From a virus, in the IMG/VR virus record IMGVR_UViG_3300018026_000016, positions 1-48,322 of that record: 48,322 bases of DNA; one strand, given 5' to 3'. The position numbers and the translations under genes were made by a program. The notes beneath the pieces were generated by a model. The model worked only from the letters and a program-made list of their open reading frames with translations. It did not search any database and had not been told where the DNA came from. Below, one piece after another: positions 15,107 through 23,592 of this stretch; position 1 is the first letter of the stretch, and every line of letters starts with the position of its first letter.

Positions 15107-17314
15107 ATGCAGGTAACGATCATCAGCCCCGTCACTTTCGAGCCTTGGGATATGCGCAACCCTGAGGACCCCGGAATAGGCGGTTCGGAGACCGCCGTTG
15201 TGGAGGTTTCTAGGCGCTTGGCGAGGCGCGGGCACGAGGTGGTGGTCTACGCCCCCCTGCGGCAGGATACGCCCCCTGAGTGGCTAGGGACGCGCTGGCT
15301 ACCCCTTTCTGAGGCCGATTACACCCGGCCTGGATGGTGGTTCGTGTCTCGGTGCCCAGAGGTCCTCGATAATTTCCCCCTTGAGCATCCCGGACAGGTC
15401 TTGTCATTGGTTAGCCAAGATGTGTTCTACCCCCACCTTACCGAGGAACGGTGGGAGAAATTAGACCGCTTTATCGCTCTCTGCCCGACTCATGCCAGTT
15501 TCACGATGAAAGAGTACCCCAAATACGCCAAGAAGGTGTGCCAGGGGTTCAATGGCATCCGAAACGACTTGATACGGGAGATCGAGGCCGAAGGCGTGCC
15601 CACGAGAAATCCAAGGAAGATCATCTTTGCCAGTTCTCCTGATCGCGGACTCCTCCCCCTGTTGAAGATCTTCCGTAAAGCGCGTCAGTGGGTGCATGAC
15701 CTTGAATTGGTCATTGCCTACGGGTTCGACAACATGGAGAAGATCATCGCCTCGAACCCGCCGACCAATCAGTGGAAGCTGATTTACGATGAGGCCATGC
15801 GGGAGATGAAACAACCGGGGGTCACTCATCTGGGCAGGATCGGGCAGAAGCGGCTATACCAGGAGAAATTGTCCTGTGGGATGTCGGCTCACCCGACGCT
15901 GTTTACGGAAACGGGGTTTATTTCTGGTATCGAAGAAATGGCGCTGGGTGCCATCCCGATCATTTCCCCAACATGGGCAGCGGGAGACTATTGCCTTCAT
16001 GGAATCTGGATCTTTGGTGATCCAGAAGATCCGTTAACGCAGGCCCGGTATGTTGGGGAGATTTACAAGCTGGCGTCCAACGTGGGACTGCAAGAGCAGA
16101 TCCGCGCCGACATGATGCCGTGGGCAAGATCTACCTTCAACTGGGAGCGGTACATCGACTTCATCGAGACATGGATGTATGGTGTCGAGGATCACAAAAA
16201 CACCGGCGCACAGTTCATCTTTGCGCTCAAGCACTCTAAGGGTCAGGGGAAGATTCTGAATGTAGGGTGTTGCGACGATGGCGGAGAAATGCGGAAGATC
16301 GGTGCCGTTAATCTTGACAAGTACGAGTTCGACAAGCACCTTTGTAAACCCAACGCAGCGGACATCATTTCAGACGCCCGCGACCTCCCCCGACCGTTTC
16401 AGCGGCATTCGTTCGATGTTGTGGCCGCGACAGAGATTCTGGAGCACTTTCCCACGGACGCGGTTCCCAAGCAACTCTTGAAGTTCAAGGAACTGCTGAA
16501 ACCCGGTGGCAGGATTGTCTTCACTGTTCCGAATGACACGCGGCATCCGAATCCAGACGACTCCATAGCACCATCGGGATATGGTGAGCACCATCACTGT
16601 CCTCCTGAAGTGATCGACTCGTGGCTGAGGGAAGCGCATTTGAAGGCAATTGTCCGATACCCAATCGAGTATGGATTTGACCCAGTATGTGGGGAAGGGG
16701 TGGTAGCAGTGGACGACAGACCGAAGTACTCTGTAGTGTTTGTGGATTACGATCCAGAAGGTAAAGTCAGGGAGATGTCGGCCCGAAGCCTTGGGTTAAT
16801 CAAACAGAACTCCCCCGAAGGGATCGAGATCATCGTTGCCGATCAGAAAGGAGAGGCCACCGCCATCAATTTAGCCTTCGAAAAAGCGCAAGGGCAGTTT
16901 ATTTTCATCGTGTGCAATGACGTTATGATCGAAGATCCCGATTGGCTGGAGACAATGGCAGTCCCAGAAACGGTTACTTCGTGGGCACCTGAGACCTTCG
17001 TATTGACTGGCCAGATGAAGCTGGAAACCTCGCTGTGGTGCATCCCGAGAAACGTCTACGAGGCTGTCGGCGGATACGTTTATGACGAGGAGTTCAACGG
17101 AGGATACGGATTTCTCGATGACGATTTTCTGGCGCGAGCCAGAATCGCCGGGTTTACAATCGCCGTTAAACCCGTTAGAGCCCAACACCTTCAAGGCCAA
17201 ACCTTCCGCTCGTATTATGACCAAGAAGAGTTTCGTCGAAGGTACGACCGGAACATGGAGATCTTCAAGAAGAAGTGGGATCACGCCAAGCCTCCCGGAG
17301 GATGGCTGAGATGA
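15107..17314 (+). CDS. Three-domain GT4-methyltransferase-GT2 fusion
   Basis: A 735-residue protein. Residues 1 to about 365 look like a GT-B glycosyltransferase of family 4 type: the N-terminal GIGGSETAVVEVSRRLARRG loop and a C-terminal ETGFISGIEEMALGAIPI donor-binding segment. Residues about 380-540 look like a class I SAM methyltransferase: LNVGCCDDGG as motif I, SFDVVAATEILEHF, then LLKPGGRIVFTVPN. Residues about 541-735 look like a GT-A family 2 domain with CNDVMIEDPDW and a DDDF acidic cluster. One chain could therefore add two sugars and methylate one. It leads a four-gene cluster. Targets could be the virion, fibres or host envelope glycans. A copy of the palindrome lies inside at 16075. 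Confidence 0.75.
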   Translation: MQVTIISPVTFEPWDMRNPEDPGIGGSETAVVEVSRRLARRGHEVVVYAPLRQDTPPEWLGTRWLPLSEADYTRPGWWFVSRCPEVLDNFPLEHPGQVLSLVSQDVFYPHLTEERWEKLDRFIALCPTHASFTMKEYPKYAKKVCQGFNGIRNDLIREIEAEGVPTRNPRKIIFASSPDRGLLPLLKIFRKARQWVHDLELVIAYGFDNMEKIIASNPPTNQWKLIYDEAMREMKQPGVTHLGRIGQKRLYQEKLSCGMSAHPTLFTETGFISGIEEMALGAIPIISPTWAAGDYCLHGIWIFGDPEDPLTQARYVGEIYKLASNVGLQEQIRADMMPWARSTFNWERYIDFIETWMYGVEDHKNTGAQFIFALKHSKGQGKILNVGCCDDGGEMRKIGAVNLDKYEFDKHLCKPNAADIISDARDLPRPFQRHSFDVVAATEILEHFPTDAVPKQLLKFKELLKPGGRIVFTVPNDTRHPNPDDSIAPSGYGEHHHCPPEVIDSWLREAHLKAIVRYPIEYGFDPVCGEGVVAVDDRPKYSVVFVDYDPEGKVREMSARSLGLIKQNSPEGIEIIVADQKGEATAINLAFEKAQGQFIFIVCNDVMIEDPDWLETMAVPETVTSWAPETFVLTGQMKLETSLWCIPRNVYEAVGGYVYDEEFNGGYGFLDDDFLARARIAGFTIAVKPVRAQHLQGQTFRSYYDQEEFRRRYDRNMEIFKKKWDHAKPPGGWLR
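16075..16088 (+). promoter_or_regulatory. Dispersed operator-like site, copy 3
   Basis: GTCCAACGTGGGAC, an exact match to the consensus, inside the glycosyltransferase coding region. Confidence 0.65.
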
Positions 17315-17772
17315 TTTATATATTTGACATTGACGGTACCCTCGCGGATTTATCGCATCGCCTTCACCTAATCACTCGCAAGCCAGACCACACACCAAAC
17401 GCGGCAGATTGGCGCGCTTTCTTCGCGGCTTGTCCCAACGATAAGCCAATAGATGAAGTGATCCGAGTCGCCAGGATTCTATGGGATGCCGGATACGGAA
17501 TAGTCCTCATATCGGGGCGAAGCGACGAAGTGGAGGCCGCGACTACTTCATGGCTTGTGAAGCACGATGTCCAGTTTAGCGGCCTGTACATGCGCAAGCA
17601 AGGGGACCACCGAGAAGATTCCGTTGTGAAATCGGAGTTGCTCGACCAACTCATTAAAGACAGGCCAGGAGGAGTTGAAATCGGTGGAGTCTTTGAGGAT
17701 CGTAAGCAAGTAGTGGACATGTACCGCGCTCGTGGCCTACGGGTCTTTCAAGTTGCGGACGGTAATTTCTAA
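17311..17772 (+). CDS. HAD-family phosphatase (polynucleotide-kinase phosphatase-like)
   Basis: A 153-residue protein with HAD motifs in order: FDIDGTLADL (about residues 4-14, nucleophile and acid Asp), LISGRS (motif II Ser), a Lys in the central helix and FEDRKQVVDMYR (motif III/IV acid). The size and the HRxHL cap-like segment resemble the phosphatase half of phage polynucleotide kinases, but many small HAD enzymes share this. The ATG at 17311 overlaps the previous stop (ATGA) with GGAGG upstream. Its place inside a glycosylation cluster could also mean a sugar-phosphate phosphatase; substrate unknown. Confidence 0.7.
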   Translation: MIYIFDIDGTLADLSHRLHLITRKPDHTPNAADWRAFFAACPNDKPIDEVIRVARILWDAGYGIVLISGRSDEVEAATTSWLVKHDVQFSGLYMRKQGDHREDSVVKSELLDQLIKDRPGGVEIGGVFEDRKQVVDMYRARGLRVFQVADGNF

Positions 17773-18440
17773 TGACGCCTCTGGTCAGTGTTCTCAGCCC
17801 CACAATTAGGGGGCTTCAGGCCCTTCGGCCCATCGAGCAATCCCTGAAGGATCAGACGTGCCAAGATTTTGAATGGCTGGTGGAGATCGACAGCGGAAAA
17901 GAGCATCGGATCAACGCCGCATTCAACTCGATGCTCCGTAGGGCGCGCGGGAAACTGGTGGTGGTAGCTGAGGACTGGCTCTGGTTTGAGCGCGACGGAC
18001 TTCAGAAGTTTGTTGAGGCATTCAGATCCATGTCGGGGTACTTCTTCACCGCCCCTGTCCCGAAGGCTCCTGGGTATTGGGAGATGAACGGGAAGATGTT
18101 CTACAAGACACCCTTAGTCAAAGAGTGGAGATCTGAAAATCGCGGTGAACCGCATTGGATGAACTGGGAGGCCGATTGGGCAGCGGCACCACTGAAGGCA
18201 TTGAAGGACATCGGCGGGTTCGATGAGCGCATGGACCAGAAATGGGCTTGCGACAATCAAAGCGTCGCGTTTCGGGCGAGCAAGCGGGGGTGGAAATTCT
18301 GGAATCTGATCGACAACCCCGCCGTGGCTTTAAACCATGATGCGTTTTGGGAGCACCCCTTCCGTCATCTGTATGACCCGGAGTGGTCCAAACAACAGAT
18401 TGAACGATTTGAGCACGAAGACCTGCCGCCACTGGAGTGA
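17772..18440 (+). CDS. GT-A type glycosyltransferase
   Basis: A 222-residue protein. The N-terminus (VSVLSPTIRG, then SLKDQTCQDFEWLVEIDSG) matches the opening strand and loop of family 2 transferases. KLVVVAEDWLWF would be the metal-binding region, and KDIGGFDERM in the second half is the usual acceptor-side motif. It is shorter than typical family members. The ATG overlaps the previous stop (TAATG), so the genes are coupled. Confidence 0.65.
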   Translation: MTPLVSVLSPTIRGLQALRPIEQSLKDQTCQDFEWLVEIDSGKEHRINAAFNSMLRRARGKLVVVAEDWLWFERDGLQKFVEAFRSMSGYFFTAPVPKAPGYWEMNGKMFYKTPLVKEWRSENRGEPHWMNWEADWAAAPLKALKDIGGFDERMDQKWACDNQSVAFRASKRGWKFWNLIDNPAVALNHDAFWEHPFRHLYDPEWSKQQIERFEHEDLPPLE

Positions 18441-18443
18441 ACC

Positions 18444-19145
18444 ATGCTGCTGATGAATAAGCCGATTGGGACCCTTGGGATCATGGGATCCGTTCCCTCG
18501 GTGCCGTGGGAGTTCTGCTGGTCCCTTGCCCAAATGATACAGTTCGACTCCGAGTTCCTTTGTAAGCCCGGTGAGTATGTTCACTTGATGGCCCCGAGCA
18601 CTTCTTACCATTCCTCCGCGAGAAATCAGCTTGTGAAGGGGATGATGGGAGACTGGCTGCTGATGTTGGATACCGATCATGCTTTTGACCCCGACATCGC
18701 GGTTCGTATGATTCAGTTGATGAAGAAGTGCGATGTGGAAGTGCTTTCGGCCCTCTATAGGTACAAGGTCTACCCTCACCTCCCAGTGGCCTTTCATTGG
18801 AACGAAGAAACCCAAGGCTTCGTGACCATCGCGGAACTGGACTGGAACGCCATGCTCCAGCAAGTATCGTGTGTGGGGGCCGGATGCCTGTTGGTAAAAC
18901 GCCGGGTATTCGACCGGATTCAGAACGAATTAGGGGAACAGCCGTTCGACATCATCGGCCAATGGTCCGAGGACTTCTCGCTCTTTATACGCCTGCGGAG
19001 GTTGGGGATCAAGACCTACATCTCTCCCCTAATCGAGAGTTACCATTTGCGAACCCACAAGGTCACGAATGCAGACTACGATCGAAGCGCCGTGCAGACG
19101 ATGCCGATCCCCACAGGTGGGGAGATGGTGATCGGAAAGAGATAG
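18444..19145 (+). CDS. GT-A type glycosyltransferase
   Basis: A 233-residue protein with LLMLDTDHAFDPD at about residue 72-84, a classic DxD metal and nucleotide-sugar motif of GT-A folds, and GAGCLLVKRRVF plus SEDFSLFIRLRRLG further on, matching the catalytic ED region of phage-encoded transferases. It lies four bases behind the previous gene and ends the glycosylation cluster. The stop codon is followed within four bases by a palindrome copy (19149). Confidence 0.7.
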   Translation: MLLMNKPIGTLGIMGSVPSVPWEFCWSLAQMIQFDSEFLCKPGEYVHLMAPSTSYHSSARNQLVKGMMGDWLLMLDTDHAFDPDIAVRMIQLMKKCDVEVLSALYRYKVYPHLPVAFHWNEETQGFVTIAELDWNAMLQQVSCVGAGCLLVKRRVFDRIQNELGEQPFDIIGQWSEDFSLFIRLRRLGIKTYISPLIESYHLRTHKVTNADYDRSAVQTMPIPTGGEMVIGKR

Positions 19146-19148
19146 GGG

Positions 19149-19162
19149 GTCCCACGTTGGAC
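19149..19162 (-). promoter_or_regulatory. Dispersed operator-like site, copy 4, over a start codon
   Basis: GTCCCACGTTGGAC, the reverse complement of copy 3. It covers the likely TTG start codon at 19157. Confidence 0.65.
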
Positions 19163-19522
19163 TGGAAATTCGAGTGCCCAAAAGGATGGGAGGTCATCCA
19201 GAAGTGGGGAGACGGCTATGCCGTTCGCGAGAAAGATGGCGGGTTACGGGTCCTGGTGGACTGCGAAGAGAAAGAGGATGGTCGCCAATGGCTACATGTG
19301 TCTTATTCTCGCAAGTCTTGGACACCAAACCACGATGACACCGTGAAGATCAAGAACGCTTTTATAGGCAGTGACCTCTATGCTTACGCGGTCTTCCCGC
19401 CAGAGGAGAATTACGTCAACATCCATGCGCACTGTTTGCATTTGTGGGCAATGATGGAAGGAGACGGAAAGGTCTTGCCGGAGTTCAGTGGGGTTATCCC
19501 GGGCATCGGCAGGAGCATCTAA
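19157..19522 (+). CDS. Small phage protein resembling DUF7694
   Basis: A 121-residue protein. The likely start is TTG at 19157 with GGGGG upstream; the frame is open further upstream only inside the previous gene. The C-terminal half (WLHVSYSRKSW, then IKNAFIGSDLYAYAVFPP and NIHAHCLHLWAMMEGDG) fits a domain seen in phages and their hosts that I recall as DUF7694, function unknown. The start codon lies inside the palindrome copy at 19149-19162. Confidence 0.6.
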   Translation: MDWKFECPKGWEVIQKWGDGYAVREKDGGLRVLVDCEEKEDGRQWLHVSYSRKSWTPNHDDTVKIKNAFIGSDLYAYAVFPPEENYVNIHAHCLHLWAMMEGDGKVLPEFSGVIPGIGRSI

Positions 19523-19541
19523 AAAACAAAGGAGAAACAAT

Positions 19542-19823
19542 ATGTCTTGGGGAGTAAGCAGTGTTGGCAGACCAATTCCGGTAGCTGCCAAACTCGCCAC
19601 GCAGTTCGCCAAGAACCCGTGTGTCGAGCCAGAAGAAACAGTCAGACAGGCGGCGGCGGCGCTGATCGCGGCGTGTCTTGCAGCGCAAGATCCAAGTTCC
19701 GCCGTCGCTGTGACGGCGGGAGGTTACCAGAGCGCTATCTACGGAGCAGGTGGCAAAGCGACTGGGACGTTTCAGAACGCCTTGAACGTCAAAATTGAAC
19801 CACTCTACGGCTTCGTGGAGTAG
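19542..19823 (+). CDS. Small Ala-rich phage protein, unknown
   Basis: A 93-residue protein starting at ATG 19542 behind AAAGGAGAAAC. The middle (about residues 30-55) is an Ala-rich helix; the end is Gly/Ala-rich. It has no signal peptide or clear motif. The position between the glycosylation cluster and connector genes gives no firm role. Confidence 0.55.
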   Translation: MSWGVSSVGRPIPVAAKLATQFAKNPCVEPEETVRQAAAALIAACLAAQDPSSAVAVTAGGYQSAIYGAGGKATGTFQNALNVKIEPLYGFVE

Positions 19824-19927
19824 TCTTCAAGGGGTACGCGCGTTTGGCAGGGGATAATATGGCTTGCAGGAGAAGGCAGTATTGTCGTCACGAAAGGAAC
19901 TGCTGGATTATCCTTGGAGGTTTAGCG

Positions 19928-20047
19928 ATGTGGTGTTACGTGTGTGGAGCATGGCGGAGATTAAAGGACCGCTCACCTGATGGACCATGGCATAAGCCTT
20001 CTGGAGACAGGAAAGTAAACCCAGCGATGTTCGACAAAGGCTTATAG
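19928..20047 (+). CDS. 39-aa cysteine-pair mini protein
   Basis: The ATG at 19928 has GGAGG at seven-base spacing and encodes MWCYVCGAWRRLKDRSPDG and on to FDKGL. The C-x2-C pair may bind zinc. An in-frame ATG at 19859 with AGGGG upstream would add 23 Cys/Arg-rich residues and cannot be excluded. The stop codon overlaps the next palindrome copy by one base. Confidence 0.45.
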   Translation: MWCYVCGAWRRLKDRSPDGPWHKPSGDRKVNPAMFDKGL

Positions 20048-20060
20048 TCCCACGTTGGGC
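20047..20060 (-). promoter_or_regulatory. Dispersed operator-like site, copy 5 (one mismatch)
   Basis: GTCCCACGTTGGGC, immediately after a stop codon and 50 bp before the next gene. A weak TAAATT could be a -10 box 15 bp after it, but no good -35 is seen. Confidence 0.55.
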
Positions 20061-20109
20061 CCCTTCATTTCCCTGTAAATTAGTGATACGCTTCGCTTAG
20101 GAGTATTCA

Positions 20110-20394
20110 ATGGACGGGCTGGTCATCGGACGGATCGTTTACTATTGCATTCAAGAACAGGACCTCAGGCCGGACCAGAAACATCATGCCGGAGAAGTAG
20201 TCGCGGCCATGGTGGTATCCGTGGTCCAAGACACAGGAACGGTCAACCTGAGCGTCTTCCCCGACTGGTCCAACAACGGGTTCTACAGCTACGCGAGCGC
20301 CACCCCGCAACCTCTTGGGCTGGTTTGGAAAACTTCAGTTCAGTATTCCGAATCCCCCGAACCGGGGAAGTGGTTTTGGCCCCCAAGGAAGTAA
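20110..20394 (+). CDS. Small conserved-type phage protein, unknown
   Basis: A 94-residue protein behind TTAGGAGTATTC. The order GRIVYYCIQEQD, HAGEVVAAMVVSVVQD, VNLSVFPDW and C-terminal GKWFWPPR is a pattern I associate with short phage proteins of unknown function in the connector region. It lies three bases before the next gene. Confidence 0.6.
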   Translation: MDGLVIGRIVYYCIQEQDLRPDQKHHAGEVVAAMVVSVVQDTGTVNLSVFPDWSNNGFYSYASATPQPLGLVWKTSVQYSESPEPGKWFWPPRK

Positions 20395-20397
20395 CCG

Positions 20398-21576
20398 ATG
20401 TCGGGAATCTCGCTATGGGATGCGCAGGGCCAAGTCAGGGAAATCTGTCCCCGTCCAGAAACGCTAGTCAAGAATCTCATCAATCGCAGAATCTCCAATG
20501 TAGTTGATGCGCATAACTGGTCGGACCTGATGCGTATGGGGATCATGGTGGTCCCCGCCCAGTATAACGACGGAGGGACTCTGACTCTCACCTCAGGCTC
20601 TAATCAAGTTGTGGGGGTTGGGACGAACTGGCCAGTAAACGACGCTGTGAATACGGTCTTGGCGACTCCGATCACCGACTCACCGGGGTACGTGGAAATT
20701 CAACCAGGTTCGCTTACCGGGATTAACCAGGGCATGTATCTCCTGCTGGATCAGGGAACTCCCGCGAGCACCGAAGTAATTAGTGTCCAGAGCATCAGGG
20801 GAAATAAATTCACGGCGTATTGCCAATATCCTCACGCAACTGGCGTGACGTTGCAGGCATCGAGTTTGGCGGGGCTTCAGTTGAACACTGGAACATACGT
20901 GCCGACCGTTCAAGCAGTGACTTCAAGTACAACGCTTCAAACGGACATGCCGTATGGTGGGGTTCCACAGACGGGGATCACGTACTACATTTTCATGCTT
21001 TACGCTAAGCCTATACCTGCCGGATCAACGATCCCGAGTTCAACGGCCAGACGAATGTTGTACGCTTACGATGCGATCGCGGGGAACGTGGTCGGGATAG
21101 GGAAGACTAGCGACTGGCTAGCATTCCAAGATCCTCAACTACAGCAGGGCGGAAACCCGGAGGAACTGATAAGTATGCCTCCAGACCCAGGTGGTTGTAT
21201 GCAGTGGGCCATCTGGCCGATACAAACCGGCGCATACGGTATCGGGGTTGTGTACGAAGACGGGTGGCCTACTCTAAAACAGCCAAATGACATGCTCCCT
21301 CCGTTTCTTAACCCGCAAATCTTTATCGCCGGAGCCGTGGCTGATTGTCTTCGGACTCGTGTCATCCCCAACGACAGATCAAAGGACCCTTTTAATGATC
21401 CGCAGGGAGCGATGTATTGGGAAAAAGAATTCGAGCGCCTGATGGAAAATGCGATCCAGAGCGATCAGGGTCGTTATCTTACTGACCTTCAGGATTACAG
21501 ATTACAGATGAATCAATTCGCTCCGACGTGGAACTGGTATGTCAATCATGCAGCCTATCAACCGGGTGCGTACTAG
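20398..21576 (+). CDS. Probable structural (connector/head-tail) protein
   Basis: A 392-residue protein with a helical N-terminus (about residues 18-50, ETLVKNLINRRISNVVDA), a beta-rich centre with a tail-like LTSGSNQVVGVGTNW strand pair, and a helical C-terminus (KEFERLMENAIQSDQGRY). The mixed layout and the location upstream of two adaptor-like genes suggest a head-tail connector or neck component. It begins three bases after the previous stop. Family not recognised with confidence. Confidence 0.55.
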   Translation: MSGISLWDAQGQVREICPRPETLVKNLINRRISNVVDAHNWSDLMRMGIMVVPAQYNDGGTLTLTSGSNQVVGVGTNWPVNDAVNTVLATPITDSPGYVEIQPGSLTGINQGMYLLLDQGTPASTEVISVQSIRGNKFTAYCQYPHATGVTLQASSLAGLQLNTGTYVPTVQAVTSSTTLQTDMPYGGVPQTGITYYIFMLYAKPIPAGSTIPSSTARRMLYAYDAIAGNVVGIGKTSDWLAFQDPQLQQGGNPEELISMPPDPGGCMQWAIWPIQTGAYGIGVVYEDGWPTLKQPNDMLPPFLNPQIFIAGAVADCLRTRVIPNDRSKDPFNDPQGAMYWEKEFERLMENAIQSDQGRYLTDLQDYRLQMNQFAPTWNWYVNHAAYQPGAY

Positions 21577-21614
21577 GAGCCGTGTCGTGCGTTTCGGTAC
21601 AATCAAGTTAGGAG

Positions 21615-21628
21615 GTTCAACGTGGGAC
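21615..21628 (+). promoter_or_regulatory. Dispersed operator-like site, copy 6 (one mismatch), over a start codon
   Basis: GTTCAACGTGGGAC; the GTG start codon of the next gene (21622) lies in its centre. A TACAAT hexamer 12 bp upstream could be a -10 box, but no -35 is seen. Confidence 0.55.
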
Positions 21629-21885
21629 GAAGCGCGGAGTGTAAATCGGAAACGGTTGCCGAGAACGAAAAGTACCGCTACATCCGTACCGACAGTCGGG
21701 CCATGTCCCAATTGGTGGCTATGCCTAATCGCCGAGGGATAAAGAGAATCCCCTATGTAAATGGAGTCGCTTCGGAAAGCATCGGGACGATAGCCAATCG
21801 ACTGGCAGCATTTATGGCTAAGCACTACATGGCCGACGAAGCCGTTTACGTCTTGCGTGCGCTGGGGACATCGGAAAGAGGATAA
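21622..21885 (+). CDS. Small phage protein, unknown
   Basis: An 87-residue protein starting with GTG 21622 behind an excellent TTAGGAGG. It is helical in its second half (IANRLAAFMAKHYMADEAVYVLRAL). The start codon lies within a palindrome copy, so protein binding there could affect transcription through this gene. No family recognised. Confidence 0.55.
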   Translation: MGRSAECKSETVAENEKYRYIRTDSRAMSQLVAMPNRRGIKRIPYVNGVASESIGTIANRLAAFMAKHYMADEAVYVLRALGTSERG

Positions 21886-21890
21886 CCATT

Positions 21891-22169
21891 ATGGGACAAG
21901 CAAATTTCGAACGGCACATCAGCCATCTGACGCCGCTTTACGGCAAGAATCTGAAAGGACCAGACCAGGCGGCGATGCAAGCCAAGCAACGGATCGAGGA
22001 CCGAGACAAGGTGATATTCAACGGCCCTGCTCAACTTGGCCATTGGACTCCGCCTACCGACGCCGAAATCAAGCAACGCAAACATGACTGGAAGGCTATC
22101 GGCGTCATGGCAAAACGAAAGACTCGCGGCGGAGGGACCTTTAGGAGCGGCGATTCGGTCTGTGATTGA
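21891..22169 (+). CDS. Small hydrophilic phage protein, unknown
   Basis: A 92-residue, charged protein five bases after the previous stop. RIEDRDKVIFNGPAQLGHWT gives no family that I can name. Its basic C-terminus (MAKRKTRGGG) resembles nucleic-acid-binding tails. A ribosome binding site overlaps the upstream stop (AGAGG). Confidence 0.5.
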   Translation: MGQANFERHISHLTPLYGKNLKGPDQAAMQAKQRIEDRDKVIFNGPAQLGHWTPPTDAEIKQRKHDWKAIGVMAKRKTRGGGTFRSGDSVCD

Positions 22170-22202
22170 CTCTCTGAACTGCCGTGAGATCAGGGAGGAA
22201 GC

Positions 22203-22421
22203 ATGGCACGCAAGAGCAAGAAGCGCGGCAAGTGGATGCAGGCAGCCCGCGAATCCATGGAGAAACGCGGAACCGTTGGGAGCTTTGGTAAGGCGACTCG
22301 TTCCAAGATCGCGGCAGCGAAACGCAAGGGTGGGCTAGCAAAGCGTAAGGCTGTTATGGCCGAGAACTTCAAGCGGGCGGCGCAGCACCGGAAAAGGAAG
22401 CGCGGCGCAACAAGGCGGTGA
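22203..22421 (+). CDS. Basic 72-aa protein (MAR family)
   Basis: A 72-residue protein with about 40% Lys/Arg, behind GGGAGGAAGC. It begins MARKSKKRG, like the tiny peptides at 1221 and 1358, then a helix with alternating charge (GGLAKRKAVMAENFKRAAQH) and ends RKRKRGATRR. It probably binds nucleic acid or acidic partners. Whether it is packaged with DNA is unknown. Confidence 0.55.
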   Translation: MARKSKKRGKWMQAARESMEKRGTVGSFGKATRSKIAAAKRKGGLAKRKAVMAENFKRAAQHRKRKRGATRR

Positions 22422-22427
22422 GCCTAC

Positions 22428-22652
22428 GTGAGCCAGTCAAATTCAGGTTGGGAAGTGTGGGTTGTGGAAAACGAAAACCACATTGTTCCCGTCGATGACT
22501 GGATGGTTCATGCTCGCTCAAGACATTGCCAATGCCTGCCGTTCGTAGATGAGGAACTGAATCCGCCAGCAGTGATCCACCACTCTGCGGACCTCCGAGA
22601 GTACTCAGAACCGGACCATGTTCCCGGACTTTACGAAGGGGTGAGGAATTAG
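22428..22652 (+). CDS. Small acidic phage protein, unknown
   Basis: A 74-residue protein starting at GTG 22428. WEVWVVENENHIVPVDDW opens with alternating strands, then a HCQCLPFVDEE segment. Such short Trp-rich proteins with a conserved H-x-C-x-C pattern occur in phage connector regions. It is followed directly by the GTG of the next gene (22653). Confidence 0.5.
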   Translation: MSQSNSGWEVWVVENENHIVPVDDWMVHARSRHCQCLPFVDEELNPPAVIHHSADLREYSEPDHVPGLYEGVRN

Positions 22653-23318
22653 GTGCCCACGTTCACCCTCAGTACGCTTCAGCAACTCGTATGGGACGGG
22701 TTGGACAATAACACTGGCCTCTATGTGCCTGCGCAGGTCACGTCAATCTTAAACGAGGTCCTTAGACGCACTAACCTTTTGGTCGGCTGGAACCAGAACA
22801 CCATACCAGTCCCCGGATTCACCGTTGCCAACCAACTGCTCTACTCGATCCCTTCTGGTATCTTGATCCCGACGAAGGTTTACTACGAAGAGCAGGAATT
22901 GGAAAAATACAGCCTCGCCAAACTCGCGCAGAGATTTCGGAACTGGGCCGTGGATTCAAACCAATGGGAAGGTCAGGTAGCCCGCTGGTTCCCTTTGGGA
23001 TTGACTGTCTTCGGGATTCACCCCTTGGACGCGAATGGAGGCGGGCTGCTGGAAGTCCAGGGAGTGGCCCCCATAACGCCGCTGGTGAACGCTGGAGACG
23101 TGGTGGATCTGAATGACGAACTGGCGGAAGTACTAGTCAAATATGTGCGCGGAAGAATCATGTTGAAGGAGGTGGGAGCGCCGTTCAATGCGGCCAGCCT
23201 TGTGTACCAAGAATTCGTGCGGGGTATAAAAGCGATGCTCCTGTATGAGTCTGTGGTATTCCCTCGCTATTTCCTGGCCAAGGAACTTGAGCCCGCTGAG
23301 GGGAAAGGTTCGTTGTGA
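22653..23318 (+). CDS. Head-tail adaptor-like protein
   Basis: A 221-residue protein. The order is an N-terminal helix (LSTLQQLVWDGLDN), a beta section with GFTVANQLLYSIPSGILIP (common in phage adaptor proteins) and a C-terminal helical hairpin (ELAEVLVKYVRGRIMLKE). The neighbouring 23592 gene has a comparable design, suggesting a pair of connector proteins between portal and tail. The GTG start abuts the previous stop. Confidence 0.6.
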   Translation: MPTFTLSTLQQLVWDGLDNNTGLYVPAQVTSILNEVLRRTNLLVGWNQNTIPVPGFTVANQLLYSIPSGILIPTKVYYEEQELEKYSLAKLAQRFRNWAVDSNQWEGQVARWFPLGLTVFGIHPLDANGGGLLEVQGVAPITPLVNAGDVVDLNDELAEVLVKYVRGRIMLKEVGAPFNAASLVYQEFVRGIKAMLLYESVVFPRYFLAKELEPAEGKGSL

Positions 23319-23349
23319 AGCAAGCACTTCCAGTATGGAGCGAAGCAGC

Positions 23350-23592
23350 ATGAAGCTGCGTGTTCAGTGGGAAAGCGGAATGATTGAAATCCTAACCTTA
23401 GTGCCTCCCGTCAGCGCGTCCTTGGGGAAGGTTCTGAATCATCTCACGGATGCAACAGGATTGGAGCACTGGTTCACTGACGAAGGGTTCTATGACGGCT
23501 GGGGGAAGACGACGGACTGTTCTGAGGAAGAGGCCGACGACTTGATCGAACGGATCGAGGAAAGCCGAGAGATCGAACCAGGTGAGTCCTGA
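23350..23592 (+). CDS. Small acidic protein between two adaptor genes
   Basis: An 80-residue protein starting at ATG 23350 (GGAG upstream; an ATG at 23335 is also in frame). The C-terminus is very acidic (CSEEEADDLIERIEESREIE). Its TGA overlaps the ATG of the next gene (TGATG), so expression is coupled. No family recognised. Confidence 0.5.
   Translation: MKLRVQWESGMIEILTLVPPVSASLGKVLNHLTDATGLEHWFTDEGFYDGWGKTTDCSEEEADDLIERIEESREIEPGES

Noticed and set aside
21598-21603. TACAAT as a -10 box before the gene at 21622
   Set aside because: No -35 element at 16-18 bp spacing; could still be an activator-dependent promoter but is unsupported.
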